From: Bacteroidota bacterium
GTDB taxonomy: Bacteria > Bacteroidota > Bacteroidia > Chitinophagales > Chitinophagaceae
Length of the DNA stretch: 45,040 bases
NCBI GenBank assembly: GCA_013288945.1
Contig: JABDAZ010000025.1
Location: 1-45,040 of the forward strand
Direction of reading: 5' to 3'
Both the position numbers and the translations under genes were made by a program. The notes under the pieces were generated by a model, which saw only the letters and a list, made by a program, of their open reading frames with translations, was not told the origin of the DNA and made no database searches. Shown here piece by piece: positions 33,040 to 41,667 of the stretch (within the stretch, counting starts at the first letter, position 1; each line of letters opens with the position of its first letter).

Positions 33040-34136
33040 TGTGTAAAGCTTTTTAGTAAATCACATAATTCATTTATCAAATCAAAAAGCCGCACAGGAA
33101 AATCAAGGTTATGTATTTCTGTCTTTTGTGGTTCGTCAAAAAACTGAATAGAAGAAGGTTCTTCCATTGCGGACATCTCCATTATATCATTATTAACCTG
33201 TTCAAGAATGTTTTCATTGATCCAGTTATCATCGTTATAGTAAAATGAAATATACTGTTCAGGATAAACCCTGTCTTCCTTATTCTGTTCAAGCAAGCCT
33301 TCCAAAAACATATCTTTCATGGAAGCATCTTTAAAATCTTCAAGCATAGAAAAAACCTGCCTGCAAATACCAAGCAGTTCTTTGTCCCACTGATTAAGTG
33401 GTTTAAAAGATTCTATTCGCTTTTTGAATTGCTTTAAAATCTTAGCGTCATTTATTTTTTGCCGGATTTTTCCTCCGGCGTGAAAACATGCATCAAGGTC
33501 TGCGAGGTCTTCTTTCTTCTGCTCCTCATCTGCTTCATCAGTTTCATAAGTTATCCATTCAACAACTCTTTCATAACAGTACCGCATATATGTTGAGATA
33601 TCCATGTAATATGGAATTTTTACAATTTTGTACAGGTAGGAAAAAACAGATTCCAATAAAACCCCAGCTTGTTTTCTTTTTTTATCCTGTAGTAATTCAT
33701 AAAGCGGTTTAATATTTATAAAATACAAAGTGGTTCTTGTATTAAAAGTTTTTACTGTGGCAACGGTAGCGGGGTGAAATTCATCCTGAATAATTACAAG
33801 TGAAAGATCAGGTTGCAATTTTTTCATGCAAGCCTCTGCATGCGCGAAGGATAAAGCAATATTATAAGGAAATACTTTTCCTCTGACATTCAATAATTCA
33901 AATCCATATAGTGCAGAAAGATTATCAAGTGAATTGAAAAAGTCATTTTCAATTTTTTGCCATGCTTTTATCTCATCCGCGGGATTAATTAAAACAGGCA
34001 AAAATTCATGGTTTAAAAAACCATTGGCACGATCTCGACAGGTGCGGTTTTTGGTTTTAATTTTCTGATTTCGTTTGCGTCTTTCTGCCGTCCGAGTTCT
34101 TCTGCAAAATTTCCTATGCGTTGATAATTGTACCAT
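33036..34136 (-). CDS. PRTRC system protein F, about 340-366 aa
   Basis: Member of the PRTRC F family by position and by motifs LPVLINPADEIKAWQKIEND, LYGFELLNVRGKVFPYNIAL and a helical C-terminal half (KPLNQWDKELLGICRQVFSM). The only in-frame ATG (34136) lies inside the small gene at 34013-34189, and the first 35 residues look like shadow sequence of that gene (very Arg/Lys-rich). The true start may therefore be a non-ATG codon nearer residue 40. The function of F is unknown in the literature that I know. Confidence 0.75.
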   Translation of the reverse strand: MVQLSTHRKFCRRTRTAERRKRNQKIKTKNRTCRDRANGFLNHEFLPVLINPADEIKAWQKIENDFFNSLDNLSALYGFELLNVRGKVFPYNIALSFAHAEACMKKLQPDLSLVIIQDEFHPATVATVKTFNTRTTLYFINIKPLYELLQDKKRKQAGVLLESVFSYLYKIVKIPYYMDISTYMRYCYERVVEWITYETDEADEEQKKEDLADLDACFHAGGKIRQKINDAKILKQFKKRIESFKPLNQWDKELLGICRQVFSMLEDFKDASMKDMFLEGLLEQNKEDRVYPEQYISFYYNDDNWINENILEQVNNDIMEMSAMEEPSSIQFFDEPQKTEIHNLDFPVRLFDLINELCDLLKSFTQ

Positions 34137-34189
34137 TCCAGTTTGTATTTATTCGTTTTAATGATTCTTGATTTTTGCTTCCTTGCCAT
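34013..34189 (-). CDS. small basic protein between PRTRC C and F, 58 aa
   Basis: The ATG at 34189 with upstream AAAGGATAATT (a plausible ribosome site) starts MARKQKSRIIKTNKYKLEWY, followed by NYQRIGNFAEELGRQKDANE and IRKLKPKTAPVEIVPMVF. It is 2 bp after the C gene and overlaps the annotated 5' end of F in another frame. The amino-acid pattern is protein-like, while the overlapping F-frame there is unusual; I believe this frame is the real one. No family is recognised. Confidence 0.6.
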   Translation of the reverse strand: MARKQKSRIIKTNKYKLEWYNYQRIGNFAEELGRQKDANEIRKLKPKTAPVEIVPMVF

Positions 34190-34191
34190 AA

Positions 34192-34410
34192 TTATCCTTT
34201 TACACCCATTGTGCTTACAAATTTGTAGTGCACCTCATCATCTGTGATTTCCGGTCCTTCAATTTTTGCATTTGTAAGTATGGGATAGGTTTGAGAATAA
34301 AAATTCAATACTGCTTCGGGGCTTTGCGCTACTGATATATCAGGCAACCTTATTTCCTGTCCGTTATCTTTAAACAGGAATATCCTTTCGAGATTATTCG
34401 TAACTAACAT
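34192..34410 (-). CDS. PRTRC system protein C (ubiquitin-like), 72 aa
   Basis: A small beta-grasp-like protein: LERIFLFKDNGQEIRLPDIS with a leading strand pair, then SPEAVLNFYSQTYPILTNAK and HYKFVSTMGVKG. PRTRC C is grouped with prokaryotic ubiquitin-like (Prok_Ub) proteins. The C-terminus ends in ...VKG, a free glycine, as required if an E1 were to adenylate it. It is encoded in the same run as the E1-like and E2-like genes. Confidence 0.85.
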   Translation of the reverse strand: MLVTNNLERIFLFKDNGQEIRLPDISVAQSPEAVLNFYSQTYPILTNAKIEGPEITDDEVHYKFVSTMGVKG

Positions 34411-34428
34411 ATAATTTGATTTTGCTTT

Positions 34429-34971
34429 TTATAAAATAAGACCTGCTTTTTCTTTGAGTTCCTGCAGACGTTTTTGAATTTCTTCAGCATATTCGGGGAA
34501 CTCGCTTTCTTTTGGAAGTTGGGCTATTGCCTGACCGGATTTACCTGCGGCTTCGAGGTCGGCAGCTTTTTTCATTTGCGCGTCATATTTTTTATTTACT
34601 TTTTTTCCTGCTTCTTCCTTCGCTTTCTGTTTTTCTTTTTCTTTATTTTTTTCTTCCCGTTCTTTTTCCAGCTGCTCCCTTTTTTCAAGGTCTGCCTGTT
34701 CCTGGGCTTTAGCATACTGTTCCATATTTAAAAACAATCCATGCGTTTTTTGTACAGGTTTTTCAATAGCTTGATAAAACCCATCATCAATTTCTTTGGC
34801 TGTGCCTTTTAAAATCATTGGCGGGATTATTGTCCTCGCATCATCGCCGATTTTTTCATTAACTAATAAAACAGAAACAACATATTGTTCCGCGCCTGTT
34901 TTCTTTACAGCAATCCTCCAATCGCCTTCCACTTTTAAATTGTCGAGTGTTTGAAAAAAATTCGTGTCCAT
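34429..34971 (-). CDS. PRTRC system protein E, 180 aa
   Basis: The N-terminal domain (1-95) reads FFQTLDNLKVEGDWRIAVKK, YVVSVLLVNEKIGDDART and IPPMILKGTAKEIDDGFYQA, which matches PRTRC E. It is followed by a long charged coiled-coil region (about 100-145) and a short helical end. It is the first PRTRC gene here, 21 bp after the methylase-helicase. The genes for PRTRC A (JAB-like) and D (ParM-like) usually listed for the cassette are not seen beside it, so this is a reduced set (E, C, F, B, ThiF). Confidence 0.85.
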   Translation of the reverse strand: MDTNFFQTLDNLKVEGDWRIAVKKTGAEQYVVSVLLVNEKIGDDARTIIPPMILKGTAKEIDDGFYQAIEKPVQKTHGLFLNMEQYAKAQEQADLEKREQLEKEREEKNKEKEKQKAKEEAGKKVNKKYDAQMKKAADLEAAGKSGQAIAQLPKESEFPEYAEEIQKRLQELKEKAGLIL

Positions 34972-34992
34972 AATTTTGTGTTTTTTTTATTT

Positions 34993-37974
34993 TTATAATA
35001 ATTGTTGTTTGCCCCATTTTAGAACCAGTTTACCATCTGCGTCTTTATCTTTTTGAATCAGCATATCAAGTATATTTAAGTCAATGCCAAATTCATCATA
35101 GATAGCGGCAGTCGTTGTTTCGTTGGTTGTCTTGATAAAATCATTCAGTTTTTCTTTTGCCATCAGCAAAGCCAGTAAGTTTAATTCAATCGTGTTTTCA
35201 TAATTGATAAAATGAACCTGTGTATGGCGTTTGCTGTCGAAGCGGATAAACCGGAAATAGAATTGCGAGATTTTAGGGATGTTCCATTGCAGGGATTCGA
35301 TAATACATTTGTTGCAATAGGGAATATTGACCGAAGATTTTAAAGACTGTTGTGTGCAAATCAGTATGCCGTTGTAAGAATTTCGGAACTGTTCCAAAAT
35401 TTTCTGGCGTTTTGGTACAGGCTGCTCACCATCGATATAAAATATCTTCCGGTGAGGGAAATGATGTTGCAGGTATTTATAATAATCCCCCGCTGTTTCT
35501 TTAAAAATTGTACCAATGGCAACCAGTTCGGTTGACCATTCATTGATAAGCCTGTGTACTTCATCATATTTTCCGGGGATTTCACTTCCTTGATAATGAT
35601 GCATTAAATGCGGGATAGACGTTGCTTTTATAAGCGCCTTTATCTGCCTGATTAATTTGAGTGCCGCTTCTTTTCTTGCATTGCCCGTGCTTGTGTAAAA
35701 ATCATAACACACTTTCATAAAATCAGAAAGCAGTATCTGGTACAATTTTTTTTCTGGTTCGGTTTGTTTTATTGCATGGGTGTGTATGCTGTATTTTTTC
35801 TCACCAACTATTTCTTCAAACTTCCTTGTGATGATTGTTTTTGCAATCAGTTCTTTTAGGAGTTCTGAATTATATACGTCCTGCGTATCTTTTTGAATTC
35901 CGAAAACGGTGCTTTTCTGTGGGCAAAAACAGGCTTTGAATAATGTTGAACCCGCATAAGCAGGGAATGGCAAACCAACCTTATCATTTCTTACAGATAC
36001 TATATTATTTTCTTTATCAGTGCGGTAAATTTTTTCAGCCCAGCATGTAAATGCTGTTGAGTTATTATACAGCAGTTCAAGCTGCGTATAGAGTTCACTG
36101 ATATTGTTTCTTGTTGTTGTCCCCGTTGTAAGCAGTTTATATTTTGCCTTGCGGAAACAATTCATCGCTGCCCTGCTGCGCTGGCTGTGAGCGTTGGTTA
36201 ACTCATCACTTTCATCAGCCAACAAACAGATATTATAACCAAGACATTTGATAAATTTTTTGATAAAGCGTTGCAGGATAACTGCGCGATCATAACTGAT
36301 AAGTACAACCTGCCCTTTCTTAATTTTTGCAATGTCCGATATGGATTCGATCATGATAAAATCAAACCCGTATAATGCAAGCCTCTCCTTCCAAGTAATA
36401 TTTAATGCAAGTGCGGGGGCAAGTAAAAAGAAGTTCTTACATTTTTTATTATAATATTTTAGCCAGCACATACCCGCTACAGATTTGCCGCCACCCTGCT
36501 CCCATGCAAGCAAGCTATACCGCTTTTGTAACGACAAGCCCAAATCATTTTTTTGCATTTTATTCAACTGGATTACTGGTGCATCTGTTTCAGGAAAAAG
36601 TGTACCTGCACCAATACATTTTGGGATAAGGATAAAATCATTTAAAAATTTATCAAGTGAATTATCGCGCTGCAATTCAGTAAATGGCGTGTTCTGAATT
36701 TGTAATTGTTTTTGTTTGCGGTTATACAATTTCTCGAAGGGTTTAAAACGTTCACCGTTTAATAATAAATCATGTACTGATTTTTCCCATGCTTTTGGCA
36801 AAAGTGTTTTATGATATGCTTTTGATTTTACCCCGTAATTTGTTTTTACAATTTTTACTTTTTTCTGCGGGAAGGGTTTGTTTTGGTTTTTTAAAATATT
36901 TACGAGCCAGCGATCTATTTTTTCCGGTGTCAGTTTTGCCTTTTCCCAATCCTTATCATCCATGCCGGAAGGCTTAGTTTGTGTCTTTAATTGCGTGAAC
37001 CTGGCAAGTGCTTTAGCGTGGTATTTTATTTTTAAAACGGGATTGGATTTGATATGCCACAAATGTTTTCTGATTCGGTATTGCAAATGTTCATCTGTTA
37101 TATTATGCTGCACAGATAGCAAATGAAGCTTTGGCGCATCCTTTTTATTTTGTTCATAAAGCGGCTTAATAAATTTTTCAAAAATTATCTCCGGTTCAAA
37201 AGCTGCATATACATCTGCTAAAAATGGTTTATCATTTGTTTCAACACCTTTCTTCTGAAGTATTAACAATTTTGTTTCAATGGATGCATCAAAACTGTCT
37301 GTAGGAAGATGTGATTGAAGTACAAAATGGTAATGCTGGTTTATCCATTCAATTTTTGTTTTATCCTGAAACTCATCTGATAAAAAACTTGCAGGTACAA
37401 TAATTGCAACCAAGCCACCATATTTCAACAATTCAAAAGACTTTTCGATGTATGCATACTGGCTATTGCCCTTTACTGTTTTTAAATTAAAAGGCGGGTT
37501 GCCAATTAGCAGATCAAAACTTGCATCAGGGGAATAATAAATAAAATCCCCTTTATTGATTGTTGCTTTTGGATATAGGAAAGAACAAACATTGAAGGCA
37601 TTTGTGTCCAGTTCATTGCCATAAACAGATACACTATTAGGCAGCCAATTAAAAAAGTTGCCAATACCGCAAGCCATATCACAAACAGAAAAACCTGCCT
37701 GTGGCTGAATGGCTTTTATAATTTGTTCGCATAAACTATGTGGTGTAAAAAACTGCCCCTGTTCAATTTCTTTTTTTGCTTCTGAAAATTCATAGTAATT
37801 GTTATAATTTTTTCGCCCGAGCCCATGCAAGCCACCCTTGCCTGTATATACATTAAAAATTTCTTCTTGTGTAATACCCTGCAAGTTGCCGGAGTGTATT
37901 AATGAAACTATTTTTTTATTATAGGTTTCCCTTTTGTCAAAAGGAACTGTGATATTTAAATTTTTGTATAACAT
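34993..37974 (-). CDS. N6-adenine methyltransferase-helicase fusion, 993 aa
   Basis: The N-terminal part (about 75-280) is an adenine methyltransferase: QFFTPHSLCEQII, SAM-binding DMACGIGNFFNW (99-110) and the catalytic NPPF (159-162) in DLLIGNPPFNLKT. The C-terminal half is an SF2-type helicase: WEQGGGKSVAGM (Walker A, about 480-500), ADESDE (motif II), LLTTGTTTRNNISELY, and a late IICTQQSL-like motif with FRFIRFDSKR. Such fusions accompany PRTRC genes in Bacteroidota elements. They may protect the element from restriction or remodel its DNA. There is no specificity subunit and no nuclease domain is visible. It probably co-transcribes with the 271-aa gene upstream (11 bp). Confidence 0.88.
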   Translation of the reverse strand: MLYKNLNITVPFDKRETYNKKIVSLIHSGNLQGITQEEIFNVYTGKGGLHGLGRKNYNNYYEFSEAKKEIEQGQFFTPHSLCEQIIKAIQPQAGFSVCDMACGIGNFFNWLPNSVSVYGNELDTNAFNVCSFLYPKATINKGDFIYYSPDASFDLLIGNPPFNLKTVKGNSQYAYIEKSFELLKYGGLVAIIVPASFLSDEFQDKTKIEWINQHYHFVLQSHLPTDSFDASIETKLLILQKKGVETNDKPFLADVYAAFEPEIIFEKFIKPLYEQNKKDAPKLHLLSVQHNITDEHLQYRIRKHLWHIKSNPVLKIKYHAKALARFTQLKTQTKPSGMDDKDWEKAKLTPEKIDRWLVNILKNQNKPFPQKKVKIVKTNYGVKSKAYHKTLLPKAWEKSVHDLLLNGERFKPFEKLYNRKQKQLQIQNTPFTELQRDNSLDKFLNDFILIPKCIGAGTLFPETDAPVIQLNKMQKNDLGLSLQKRYSLLAWEQGGGKSVAGMCWLKYYNKKCKNFFLLAPALALNITWKERLALYGFDFIMIESISDIAKIKKGQVVLISYDRAVILQRFIKKFIKCLGYNICLLADESDELTNAHSQRSRAAMNCFRKAKYKLLTTGTTTRNNISELYTQLELLYNNSTAFTCWAEKIYRTDKENNIVSVRNDKVGLPFPAYAGSTLFKACFCPQKSTVFGIQKDTQDVYNSELLKELIAKTIITRKFEEIVGEKKYSIHTHAIKQTEPEKKLYQILLSDFMKVCYDFYTSTGNARKEAALKLIRQIKALIKATSIPHLMHHYQGSEIPGKYDEVHRLINEWSTELVAIGTIFKETAGDYYKYLQHHFPHRKIFYIDGEQPVPKRQKILEQFRNSYNGILICTQQSLKSSVNIPYCNKCIIESLQWNIPKISQFYFRFIRFDSKRHTQVHFINYENTIELNLLALLMAKEKLNDFIKTTNETTTAAIYDEFGIDLNILDMLIQKDKDADGKLVLKWGKQQLL

Positions 37975-37985
37975 ATGCTGTTGTA

Positions 37986-38801
37986 TTAATTATTCGCCGC
38001 TATATTTTCCAGTTGAAATTTTTCCCAAAACTTATCTGCCATTTCCGTTTCATTGAAAGCAATATCAATGCGCCTGTTTTTAAAAAACTTTATTGAAACA
38101 TCATTTTGCACTGAGTAGGATTTGGAAAAATCAATATTCTGTTTCCATTCCTCCAGTTGTGCAATAAAAATTTCAGGTTTGTTAGTTGTATCAAAAAGAA
38201 AAAGTGCAAGTGCATCAAGTAAAATATTTACTTCTTTATCATTGTATTCAAGCGAGATATCATCACTCATTAAAACTGCCCTGATACAGAAATAATTTGG
38301 CAGGCTGATTTTATTATTTTTAAGAAGGGGTTGTTTCGACTGCCTGAAAAAGTTTTTTTGAAAAGTTGTAATGATTTGCATTTTTCCCGCCTCTGTTAAA
38401 TCCGTTCCTGATTGCTGAATGATATTATCGATTATGTTTTCAAGCGAAAGGCTTTCTTTGTTTTTTATTTCATACCTATCAAAAACAATATTATAGAGTT
38501 CTTTAAAGTAGTTTTCAATTTTAGTGATCACTCTTTCTTCCAAAGAATATTTTATTCCTTCCAGCCCTTCAAAATATTTATCCATGTAGTACATAGCGTG
38601 ATAAAAATCCTTGATGTCCAAAGGGAATTGTGCAAGATGGTTTGTATAATCACCACTTGTTTTATCCAATAAGTTTTTGATAAAAGAGTAATGCGCATTG
38701 TATAAATTAAAAATTTTTTCGCAGTACGTTTTATCTTCCGGCTGCAACAAGTCGAGTGTGCTTATTTTTACATTTTCAAGTTTCTCAAAAATCGGTAACA
38801 T
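37986..38801 (-). CDS. hypothetical 271-aa protein of the PRTRC element
   Basis: Largely helical with charged patches (EKTYCEKIFNLYNAHYSFIK-like text at about 23-43, then LEERVITKIENYFKELYNIV). It lies 11 bp upstream of the methylase-helicase, so a common transcript is likely; the hairpin at 38827-38855 lies 25 bp before the start. No family is recognised. Conserved position suggests an element-specific role, possibly in replication. Confidence 0.55.
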   Translation of the reverse strand: MLPIFEKLENVKISTLDLLQPEDKTYCEKIFNLYNAHYSFIKNLLDKTSGDYTNHLAQFPLDIKDFYHAMYYMDKYFEGLEGIKYSLEERVITKIENYFKELYNIVFDRYEIKNKESLSLENIIDNIIQQSGTDLTEAGKMQIITTFQKNFFRQSKQPLLKNNKISLPNYFCIRAVLMSDDISLEYNDKEVNILLDALALFLFDTTNKPEIFIAQLEEWKQNIDFSKSYSVQNDVSIKFFKNRRIDIAFNETEMADKFWEKFQLENIAANN

Positions 38802-38826
38802 AATTTTATTTTATTTTTTGAATCGC

Positions 38827-38855
38827 CTGAAATCCTTATTAGTAAAGGGTTTCAG
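38827..38855 (-). terminator. hairpin, possible terminator, related to the 801-823 palindrome
   Basis: CTGAAATCCTT and AAGGGTTTCAG (11-bp arms, one T-G pair) enclose a 7-base loop between two minus-strand genes. It could end the YubB/ArdC/SSB transcript. The sequence resembles 801-823 (AAACCCTTACT/AGTAAGGGTTT). Confidence 0.45.
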
Positions 38856-38920
38856 TTGATCTTAATGTGTATTAAATTTACTAAATATTTTAGTAATAAA
38901 TATCAAAAAAGACTTTCTTT

Positions 38921-39397
38921 TTAAGATAATTTATACGGCATTTCAATCTTTCTTTGCAATAATATTTCGAGAATTTCTATGTCGCTTTCATAAACGTTAT
39001 TCTCAAAAATCCATTTGTTGCCCGCTTCAATTTCGATATAGGAATCAAAATCAATCGCATCCAAAAACACATCTGTAAGAATGCCATATTTATATGATGC
39101 CTCGCCATAAATCAGGCATCCCATTTCTTCATAAGCATGTGTATAATCGACCTTGTATTTTTCTGCGACCTGTTTGATGATTTCAAGATTGGGCGACCAT
39201 TTTGTTTCATAATATAAAACATCATCTTCCCATCTTATGGAAAATAACCAGCCTTCATTTGCGCTGATAAATTCAGGTAGATGACCGCACAAATCTTTTT
39301 TCTCTTTTTGTGCAAGACCAAGAAAAAGGTTTTTTAATTGTTTGATTGTTTTTGCCCCGCCTTCATAACTGACTATGTTATAACACCAGTTTGCCAT
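38921..39397 (-). CDS. YubB/DUF1281-like protein, 158 aa
   Basis: Starts with the family signature MANWCYN, continues with a ferredoxin-like alpha/beta pattern (FSIRWEDDVLYYETKWSPNL) and an EEMGCLIYGEASYKYG motif. Related plasmid and phage proteins (YubB, Api92-like) are often found beside anti-restriction genes; their activity is not established. It begins 8 bp after the end of the ArdC gene, so co-transcription is very likely. Confidence 0.8.
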   Translation of the reverse strand: MANWCYNIVSYEGGAKTIKQLKNLFLGLAQKEKKDLCGHLPEFISANEGWLFSIRWEDDVLYYETKWSPNLEIIKQVAEKYKVDYTHAYEEMGCLIYGEASYKYGILTDVFLDAIDFDSYIEIEAGNKWIFENNVYESDIEILEILLQRKIEMPYKLS

Positions 39398-39405
39398 TAA
39401 AAATT

Positions 39406-40335
39406 TTATATTGTTATAGATTCTTTTACCTGTTCTTTAATATTTGAAACACTACTTTTATTCAAAATATAATCTGCTGCGGCTTGTGCCTGTGATGCTG
39501 CTTTGAGGATTAATTTTTTATCATTCTTTAACTGATTCAACCATCCCTGTATATAAGCTGCACTGTTGTTAATGGTGTTCGCTTCGATACCGCAAATGGC
39601 TGATAGAAAAGCAGCGGTTAATTCTGCTGTCAGTTCTTCCCTGCTGTAATTTTCATCACCGAATTTTTTAAACCTGTTGATTTCTTTGCGGTTTAATCTT
39701 GATACATGCCCTGTACTGTGCGCCAGTTCATGGAACAATGTTTTGTAATACGCCTGATCGCTGTGGAACATTTCAACGGGTGGCAATGTGATTGCATCAA
39801 TTGAAGGAATATAATATGCTTTATCACCTCCGTGTTTTATTAAAGGGCGATCATTCATTTCATTGATCACTTTTTCGCAGGCGTGTATTTTTTCAGTATG
39901 GGTGCGAAAAGGTTTTTCAACTTGTGGAAATTCTATCCCGTAGGTTTGATCAATATTAAAAACGACATGCGTTTTTGGTACACGGTATTGTAAATATTCT
40001 GCTTCACCAGATTCATTTGTATTAACGATTTTACTTTTATCTTCCATTGTTGCCCACCATATAATCGCATAACCCTTTTGTCCCCTGCGTATTGTACCGC
40101 CTTTATCCATTGCCTGTTTGTAGGTAAGAAAATAGGGCGTTTTATATTCGTTATACATAGTAACAAAATTTAAAAAAAATGCATTCCATCCCTGATAGGT
40201 GTTTGCGGTAACTGCATTGCGTGGCAAGCCGTAGGTATTCCATCCTTTTTGCCAAACGATTTCGCCTTTATCAAGCTGCTCAATAACATAATCTGTTATC
40301 CGCTGGTAAGTGTCTTTATTATTTTCCATGATCAT
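39406..40335 (-). CDS. ardC: ArdC-like anti-restriction protein, 309 aa
   Basis: The N-terminal ssDNA-binding domain (about 1-140) has YQRITDYVIEQLDKGEIVWQ, NTYQGWNAFFLNFV, and TYKQAMDKGGTIRRGQKGYA. The C-terminal domain is a zinc metallopeptidase with HELAHSTGH, and Glu residues follow in EELTAELTAAFLS. This is ArdC, which protects incoming single-stranded DNA from restriction after conjugation. It sits between the SSB gene (40388) and the YubB-like gene, as an early-entry operon would. The start may be the second Met (MENNKDTYQ). Confidence 0.93.
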   Translation of the reverse strand: MIMENNKDTYQRITDYVIEQLDKGEIVWQKGWNTYGLPRNAVTANTYQGWNAFFLNFVTMYNEYKTPYFLTYKQAMDKGGTIRRGQKGYAIIWWATMEDKSKIVNTNESGEAEYLQYRVPKTHVVFNIDQTYGIEFPQVEKPFRTHTEKIHACEKVINEMNDRPLIKHGGDKAYYIPSIDAITLPPVEMFHSDQAYYKTLFHELAHSTGHVSRLNRKEINRFKKFGDENYSREELTAELTAAFLSAICGIEANTINNSAAYIQGWLNQLKNDKKLILKAASQAQAAADYILNKSSVSNIKEQVKESITI

Positions 40336-40387
40336 TTTTTTAATAGTTTAAAAAAAGCATCACGCCAAAGGCGTGATGCGTGGAAAA

Positions 40388-40765
40388 TCAAAATGGCAGA
40401 TCGTCCATTGGTTCAGAAATGGCTGGTTCCCCCACTGCAACTGCAACGGGTTTAGTGTTCCCTTTTGCGTGTATGGTGATATTGTTTACATGGCAGTTCA
40501 AAGATGCCCTTGCTTCGCCCTTCATGTCATTATACACCTGAACATAAATGCGCCCGGTGATTTCAACAAGTGTGCCTTTTGTGAGCCTTGCCGCAATTTT
40601 GGTGCTGATCCAATAGGAACAATTCACATACTCGGTAAATGTTTTTGCCTCGCCGTTTTTTGGCTTGTAGTAGTCGTTGATGGCAATGGAGAAATTAACC
40701 ACTGACCTTTCGTCTTTCAGTTGGGAAACAACCGCATCCTTTGTAATCCTTCCGATGAGTAACAT
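40388..40765 (-). CDS. ssb: single-stranded DNA-binding protein, 125 aa
   Basis: OB-fold SSB pattern: LLIGRITKDAVVSQLKDERS, VVNFSIAINDYYKPKNGEAK, YVNCSYWISTKIAARLTKGT, LVEITGRIYVQVYNDMKGEA, and the acidic tip MDDLPF that binds partner proteins. It is the leading gene of the mobilizable element, 52 bp upstream of ardC, which makes sense for early expression in a recipient. Its homologue at 17603 is clearly divergent. SSB coating helps the transferred strand survive. Confidence 0.92.
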   Translation of the reverse strand: MLLIGRITKDAVVSQLKDERSVVNFSIAINDYYKPKNGEAKTFTEYVNCSYWISTKIAARLTKGTLVEITGRIYVQVYNDMKGEARASLNCHVNNITIHAKGNTKPVAVAVGEPAISEPMDDLPF

Positions 40766-41283
40766 AAATTTTAAGTTTTAATGATGAAAAAAAAAATGTT
40801 TTGTAAAAGAAAAAATGGAAAAAAAGAAAGCTCACCAAAAAGTGGCCGCAGGAAAAAGCCAAAAGGAAACGGAATAAATGATGGATATGTGGCGCGGTTT
40901 TGTGTTTATGCCGTAGTCTTTTGGCAGGGCTGTGCGCCGGCGCGGGCACTACCTTTGCTTTCGCTTTTCTCCATTTGCTTTTGCCAAATATTGCCCTGCC
41001 CGGTTATATATTTGCAGATCTTTTTCACTGCCCCACCGCAGTACAAAATTTGAACGGAGCGTCGCCACGCAAGCTTAACCAGGGAAGAAATGCCGGTAAC
41101 AAAAAATAAATTATTCAAAGCATGGCCATGAAACATTCGCTGCAAATAAAATTTTGTCTGCCCCTTCACACGTTATTAATATTTGATTTGCCTGCAGGCT
41201 TTTCAAAATAGCTGTAAAATATTTTCGATTTTTTTTGAAGAATCTTTTATTAATAAATTCCGTTCTTTTTAATTGCATTTTTT

Positions 41284-41366
41284 CATCGTGTTTTATTTTA
41301 TCACTGGTATTCCCATAGATAATTTGTTTCCTATTTTCATTTTGCTTTTTAATTTTAAAATATTTG
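41284..41366. repeat. 83-bp degenerate direct repeat, copy A
   Basis: Shares ATCGTGTTTTATTTT, AATAATTTGTT, TTTCATTTTG and TTTTTAATTTTAAAAT in the same order with 41432-41515, offset about 148 bp. AT-rich. Could be an iteron-like site, duplicated promoter or relic. Confidence 0.6.
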
Positions 41367-41431
41367 ATAAACCAGCAAGCGTTTCGAAATCCTTGTGAAA
41401 TGCTTTGAGATTTTTTGAATCATTTTATTTC

Positions 41432-41515
41432 ATGATCGTGTTTTATTTTTATCAGCATGATCCTTGCAAATAATTTGTTCCTGATTTCATTTTGGTTTTT
41501 AATTTTAAAATGTTT
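41432..41515. repeat. 84-bp degenerate direct repeat, copy B
   Basis: Second copy of the 41284-41366 repeat: ATCGTGTTTTATTTTTATCA, AATAATTTGTTCCTGATTTC, then TTTTTAATTTTAAAATGTTT. Begins with CATGATCGTG, which recurs in part as CATGATC at the end of its first 30 bases. Confidence 0.6.
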
Positions 41516-41539
41516 GTTGTCTATTTTTTTATAACGTCT

Positions 41540-41580
41540 GGGTAATGGGGTTGGTGAGGCACGAACCAACCTGAATACCC
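41540..41580. repeat. nested inverted repeat (hairpin)
   Basis: GGGTA (41540-41544) and TACCC (41576-41580) enclose GGTTGGT (41549-41555) and ACCAACC (41565-41571). With the adjacent hairpin it forms a two-hairpin block between the repeats and yifB. It might be a recombination, transfer or termination structure. Confidence 0.5.
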
Positions 41581-41596
41581 GCAGTTCTCTTATCAA

Positions 41597-41657
41597 GGCG
41601 GCGGGCAGCGGGTTATTTTGCCGGAGGCGGATTTAAAATAACCCGCTGCGGGCCGCC
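41597..41657. terminator. strong 23-bp hairpin after yifB
   Basis: The arms 41597-41619 and 41635-41657 pair over 23 positions with two mismatches, ending in TTATTTT/AAAATAA near a 15-base GC-rich loop. It starts 10 bp after the yifB stop on the minus strand. Short inner hairpins (CCCGCAGCGGG followed by TTATTTT) could also terminate transcription in either direction. Confidence 0.65.
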
Positions 41658-41667
41658 GGATCTTTTT

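Larger units (their letters stand above)
40766..41596. other. 830-bp spacer with GC-rich motifs and repeats, no gene
   Basis: No convincing coding frame: the longest ones are overlapped by ssb shadows or have low-complexity composition. It holds a GCGCCGGCGC palindrome near 40936, a purine-rich block at 40780-40850, a pair of 83-bp direct repeats (41284-41366, 41432-41515) and the hairpin at 41540-41580. It probably contains the ssb promoter and the element boundary. Confidence 0.4.

Noticed and set aside
40695..41169. Several long open frames upstream of ssb
   Set aside because: They overlap each other on both strands, one overlaps ssb, and their products are low complexity (His/Phe/Lys rich).
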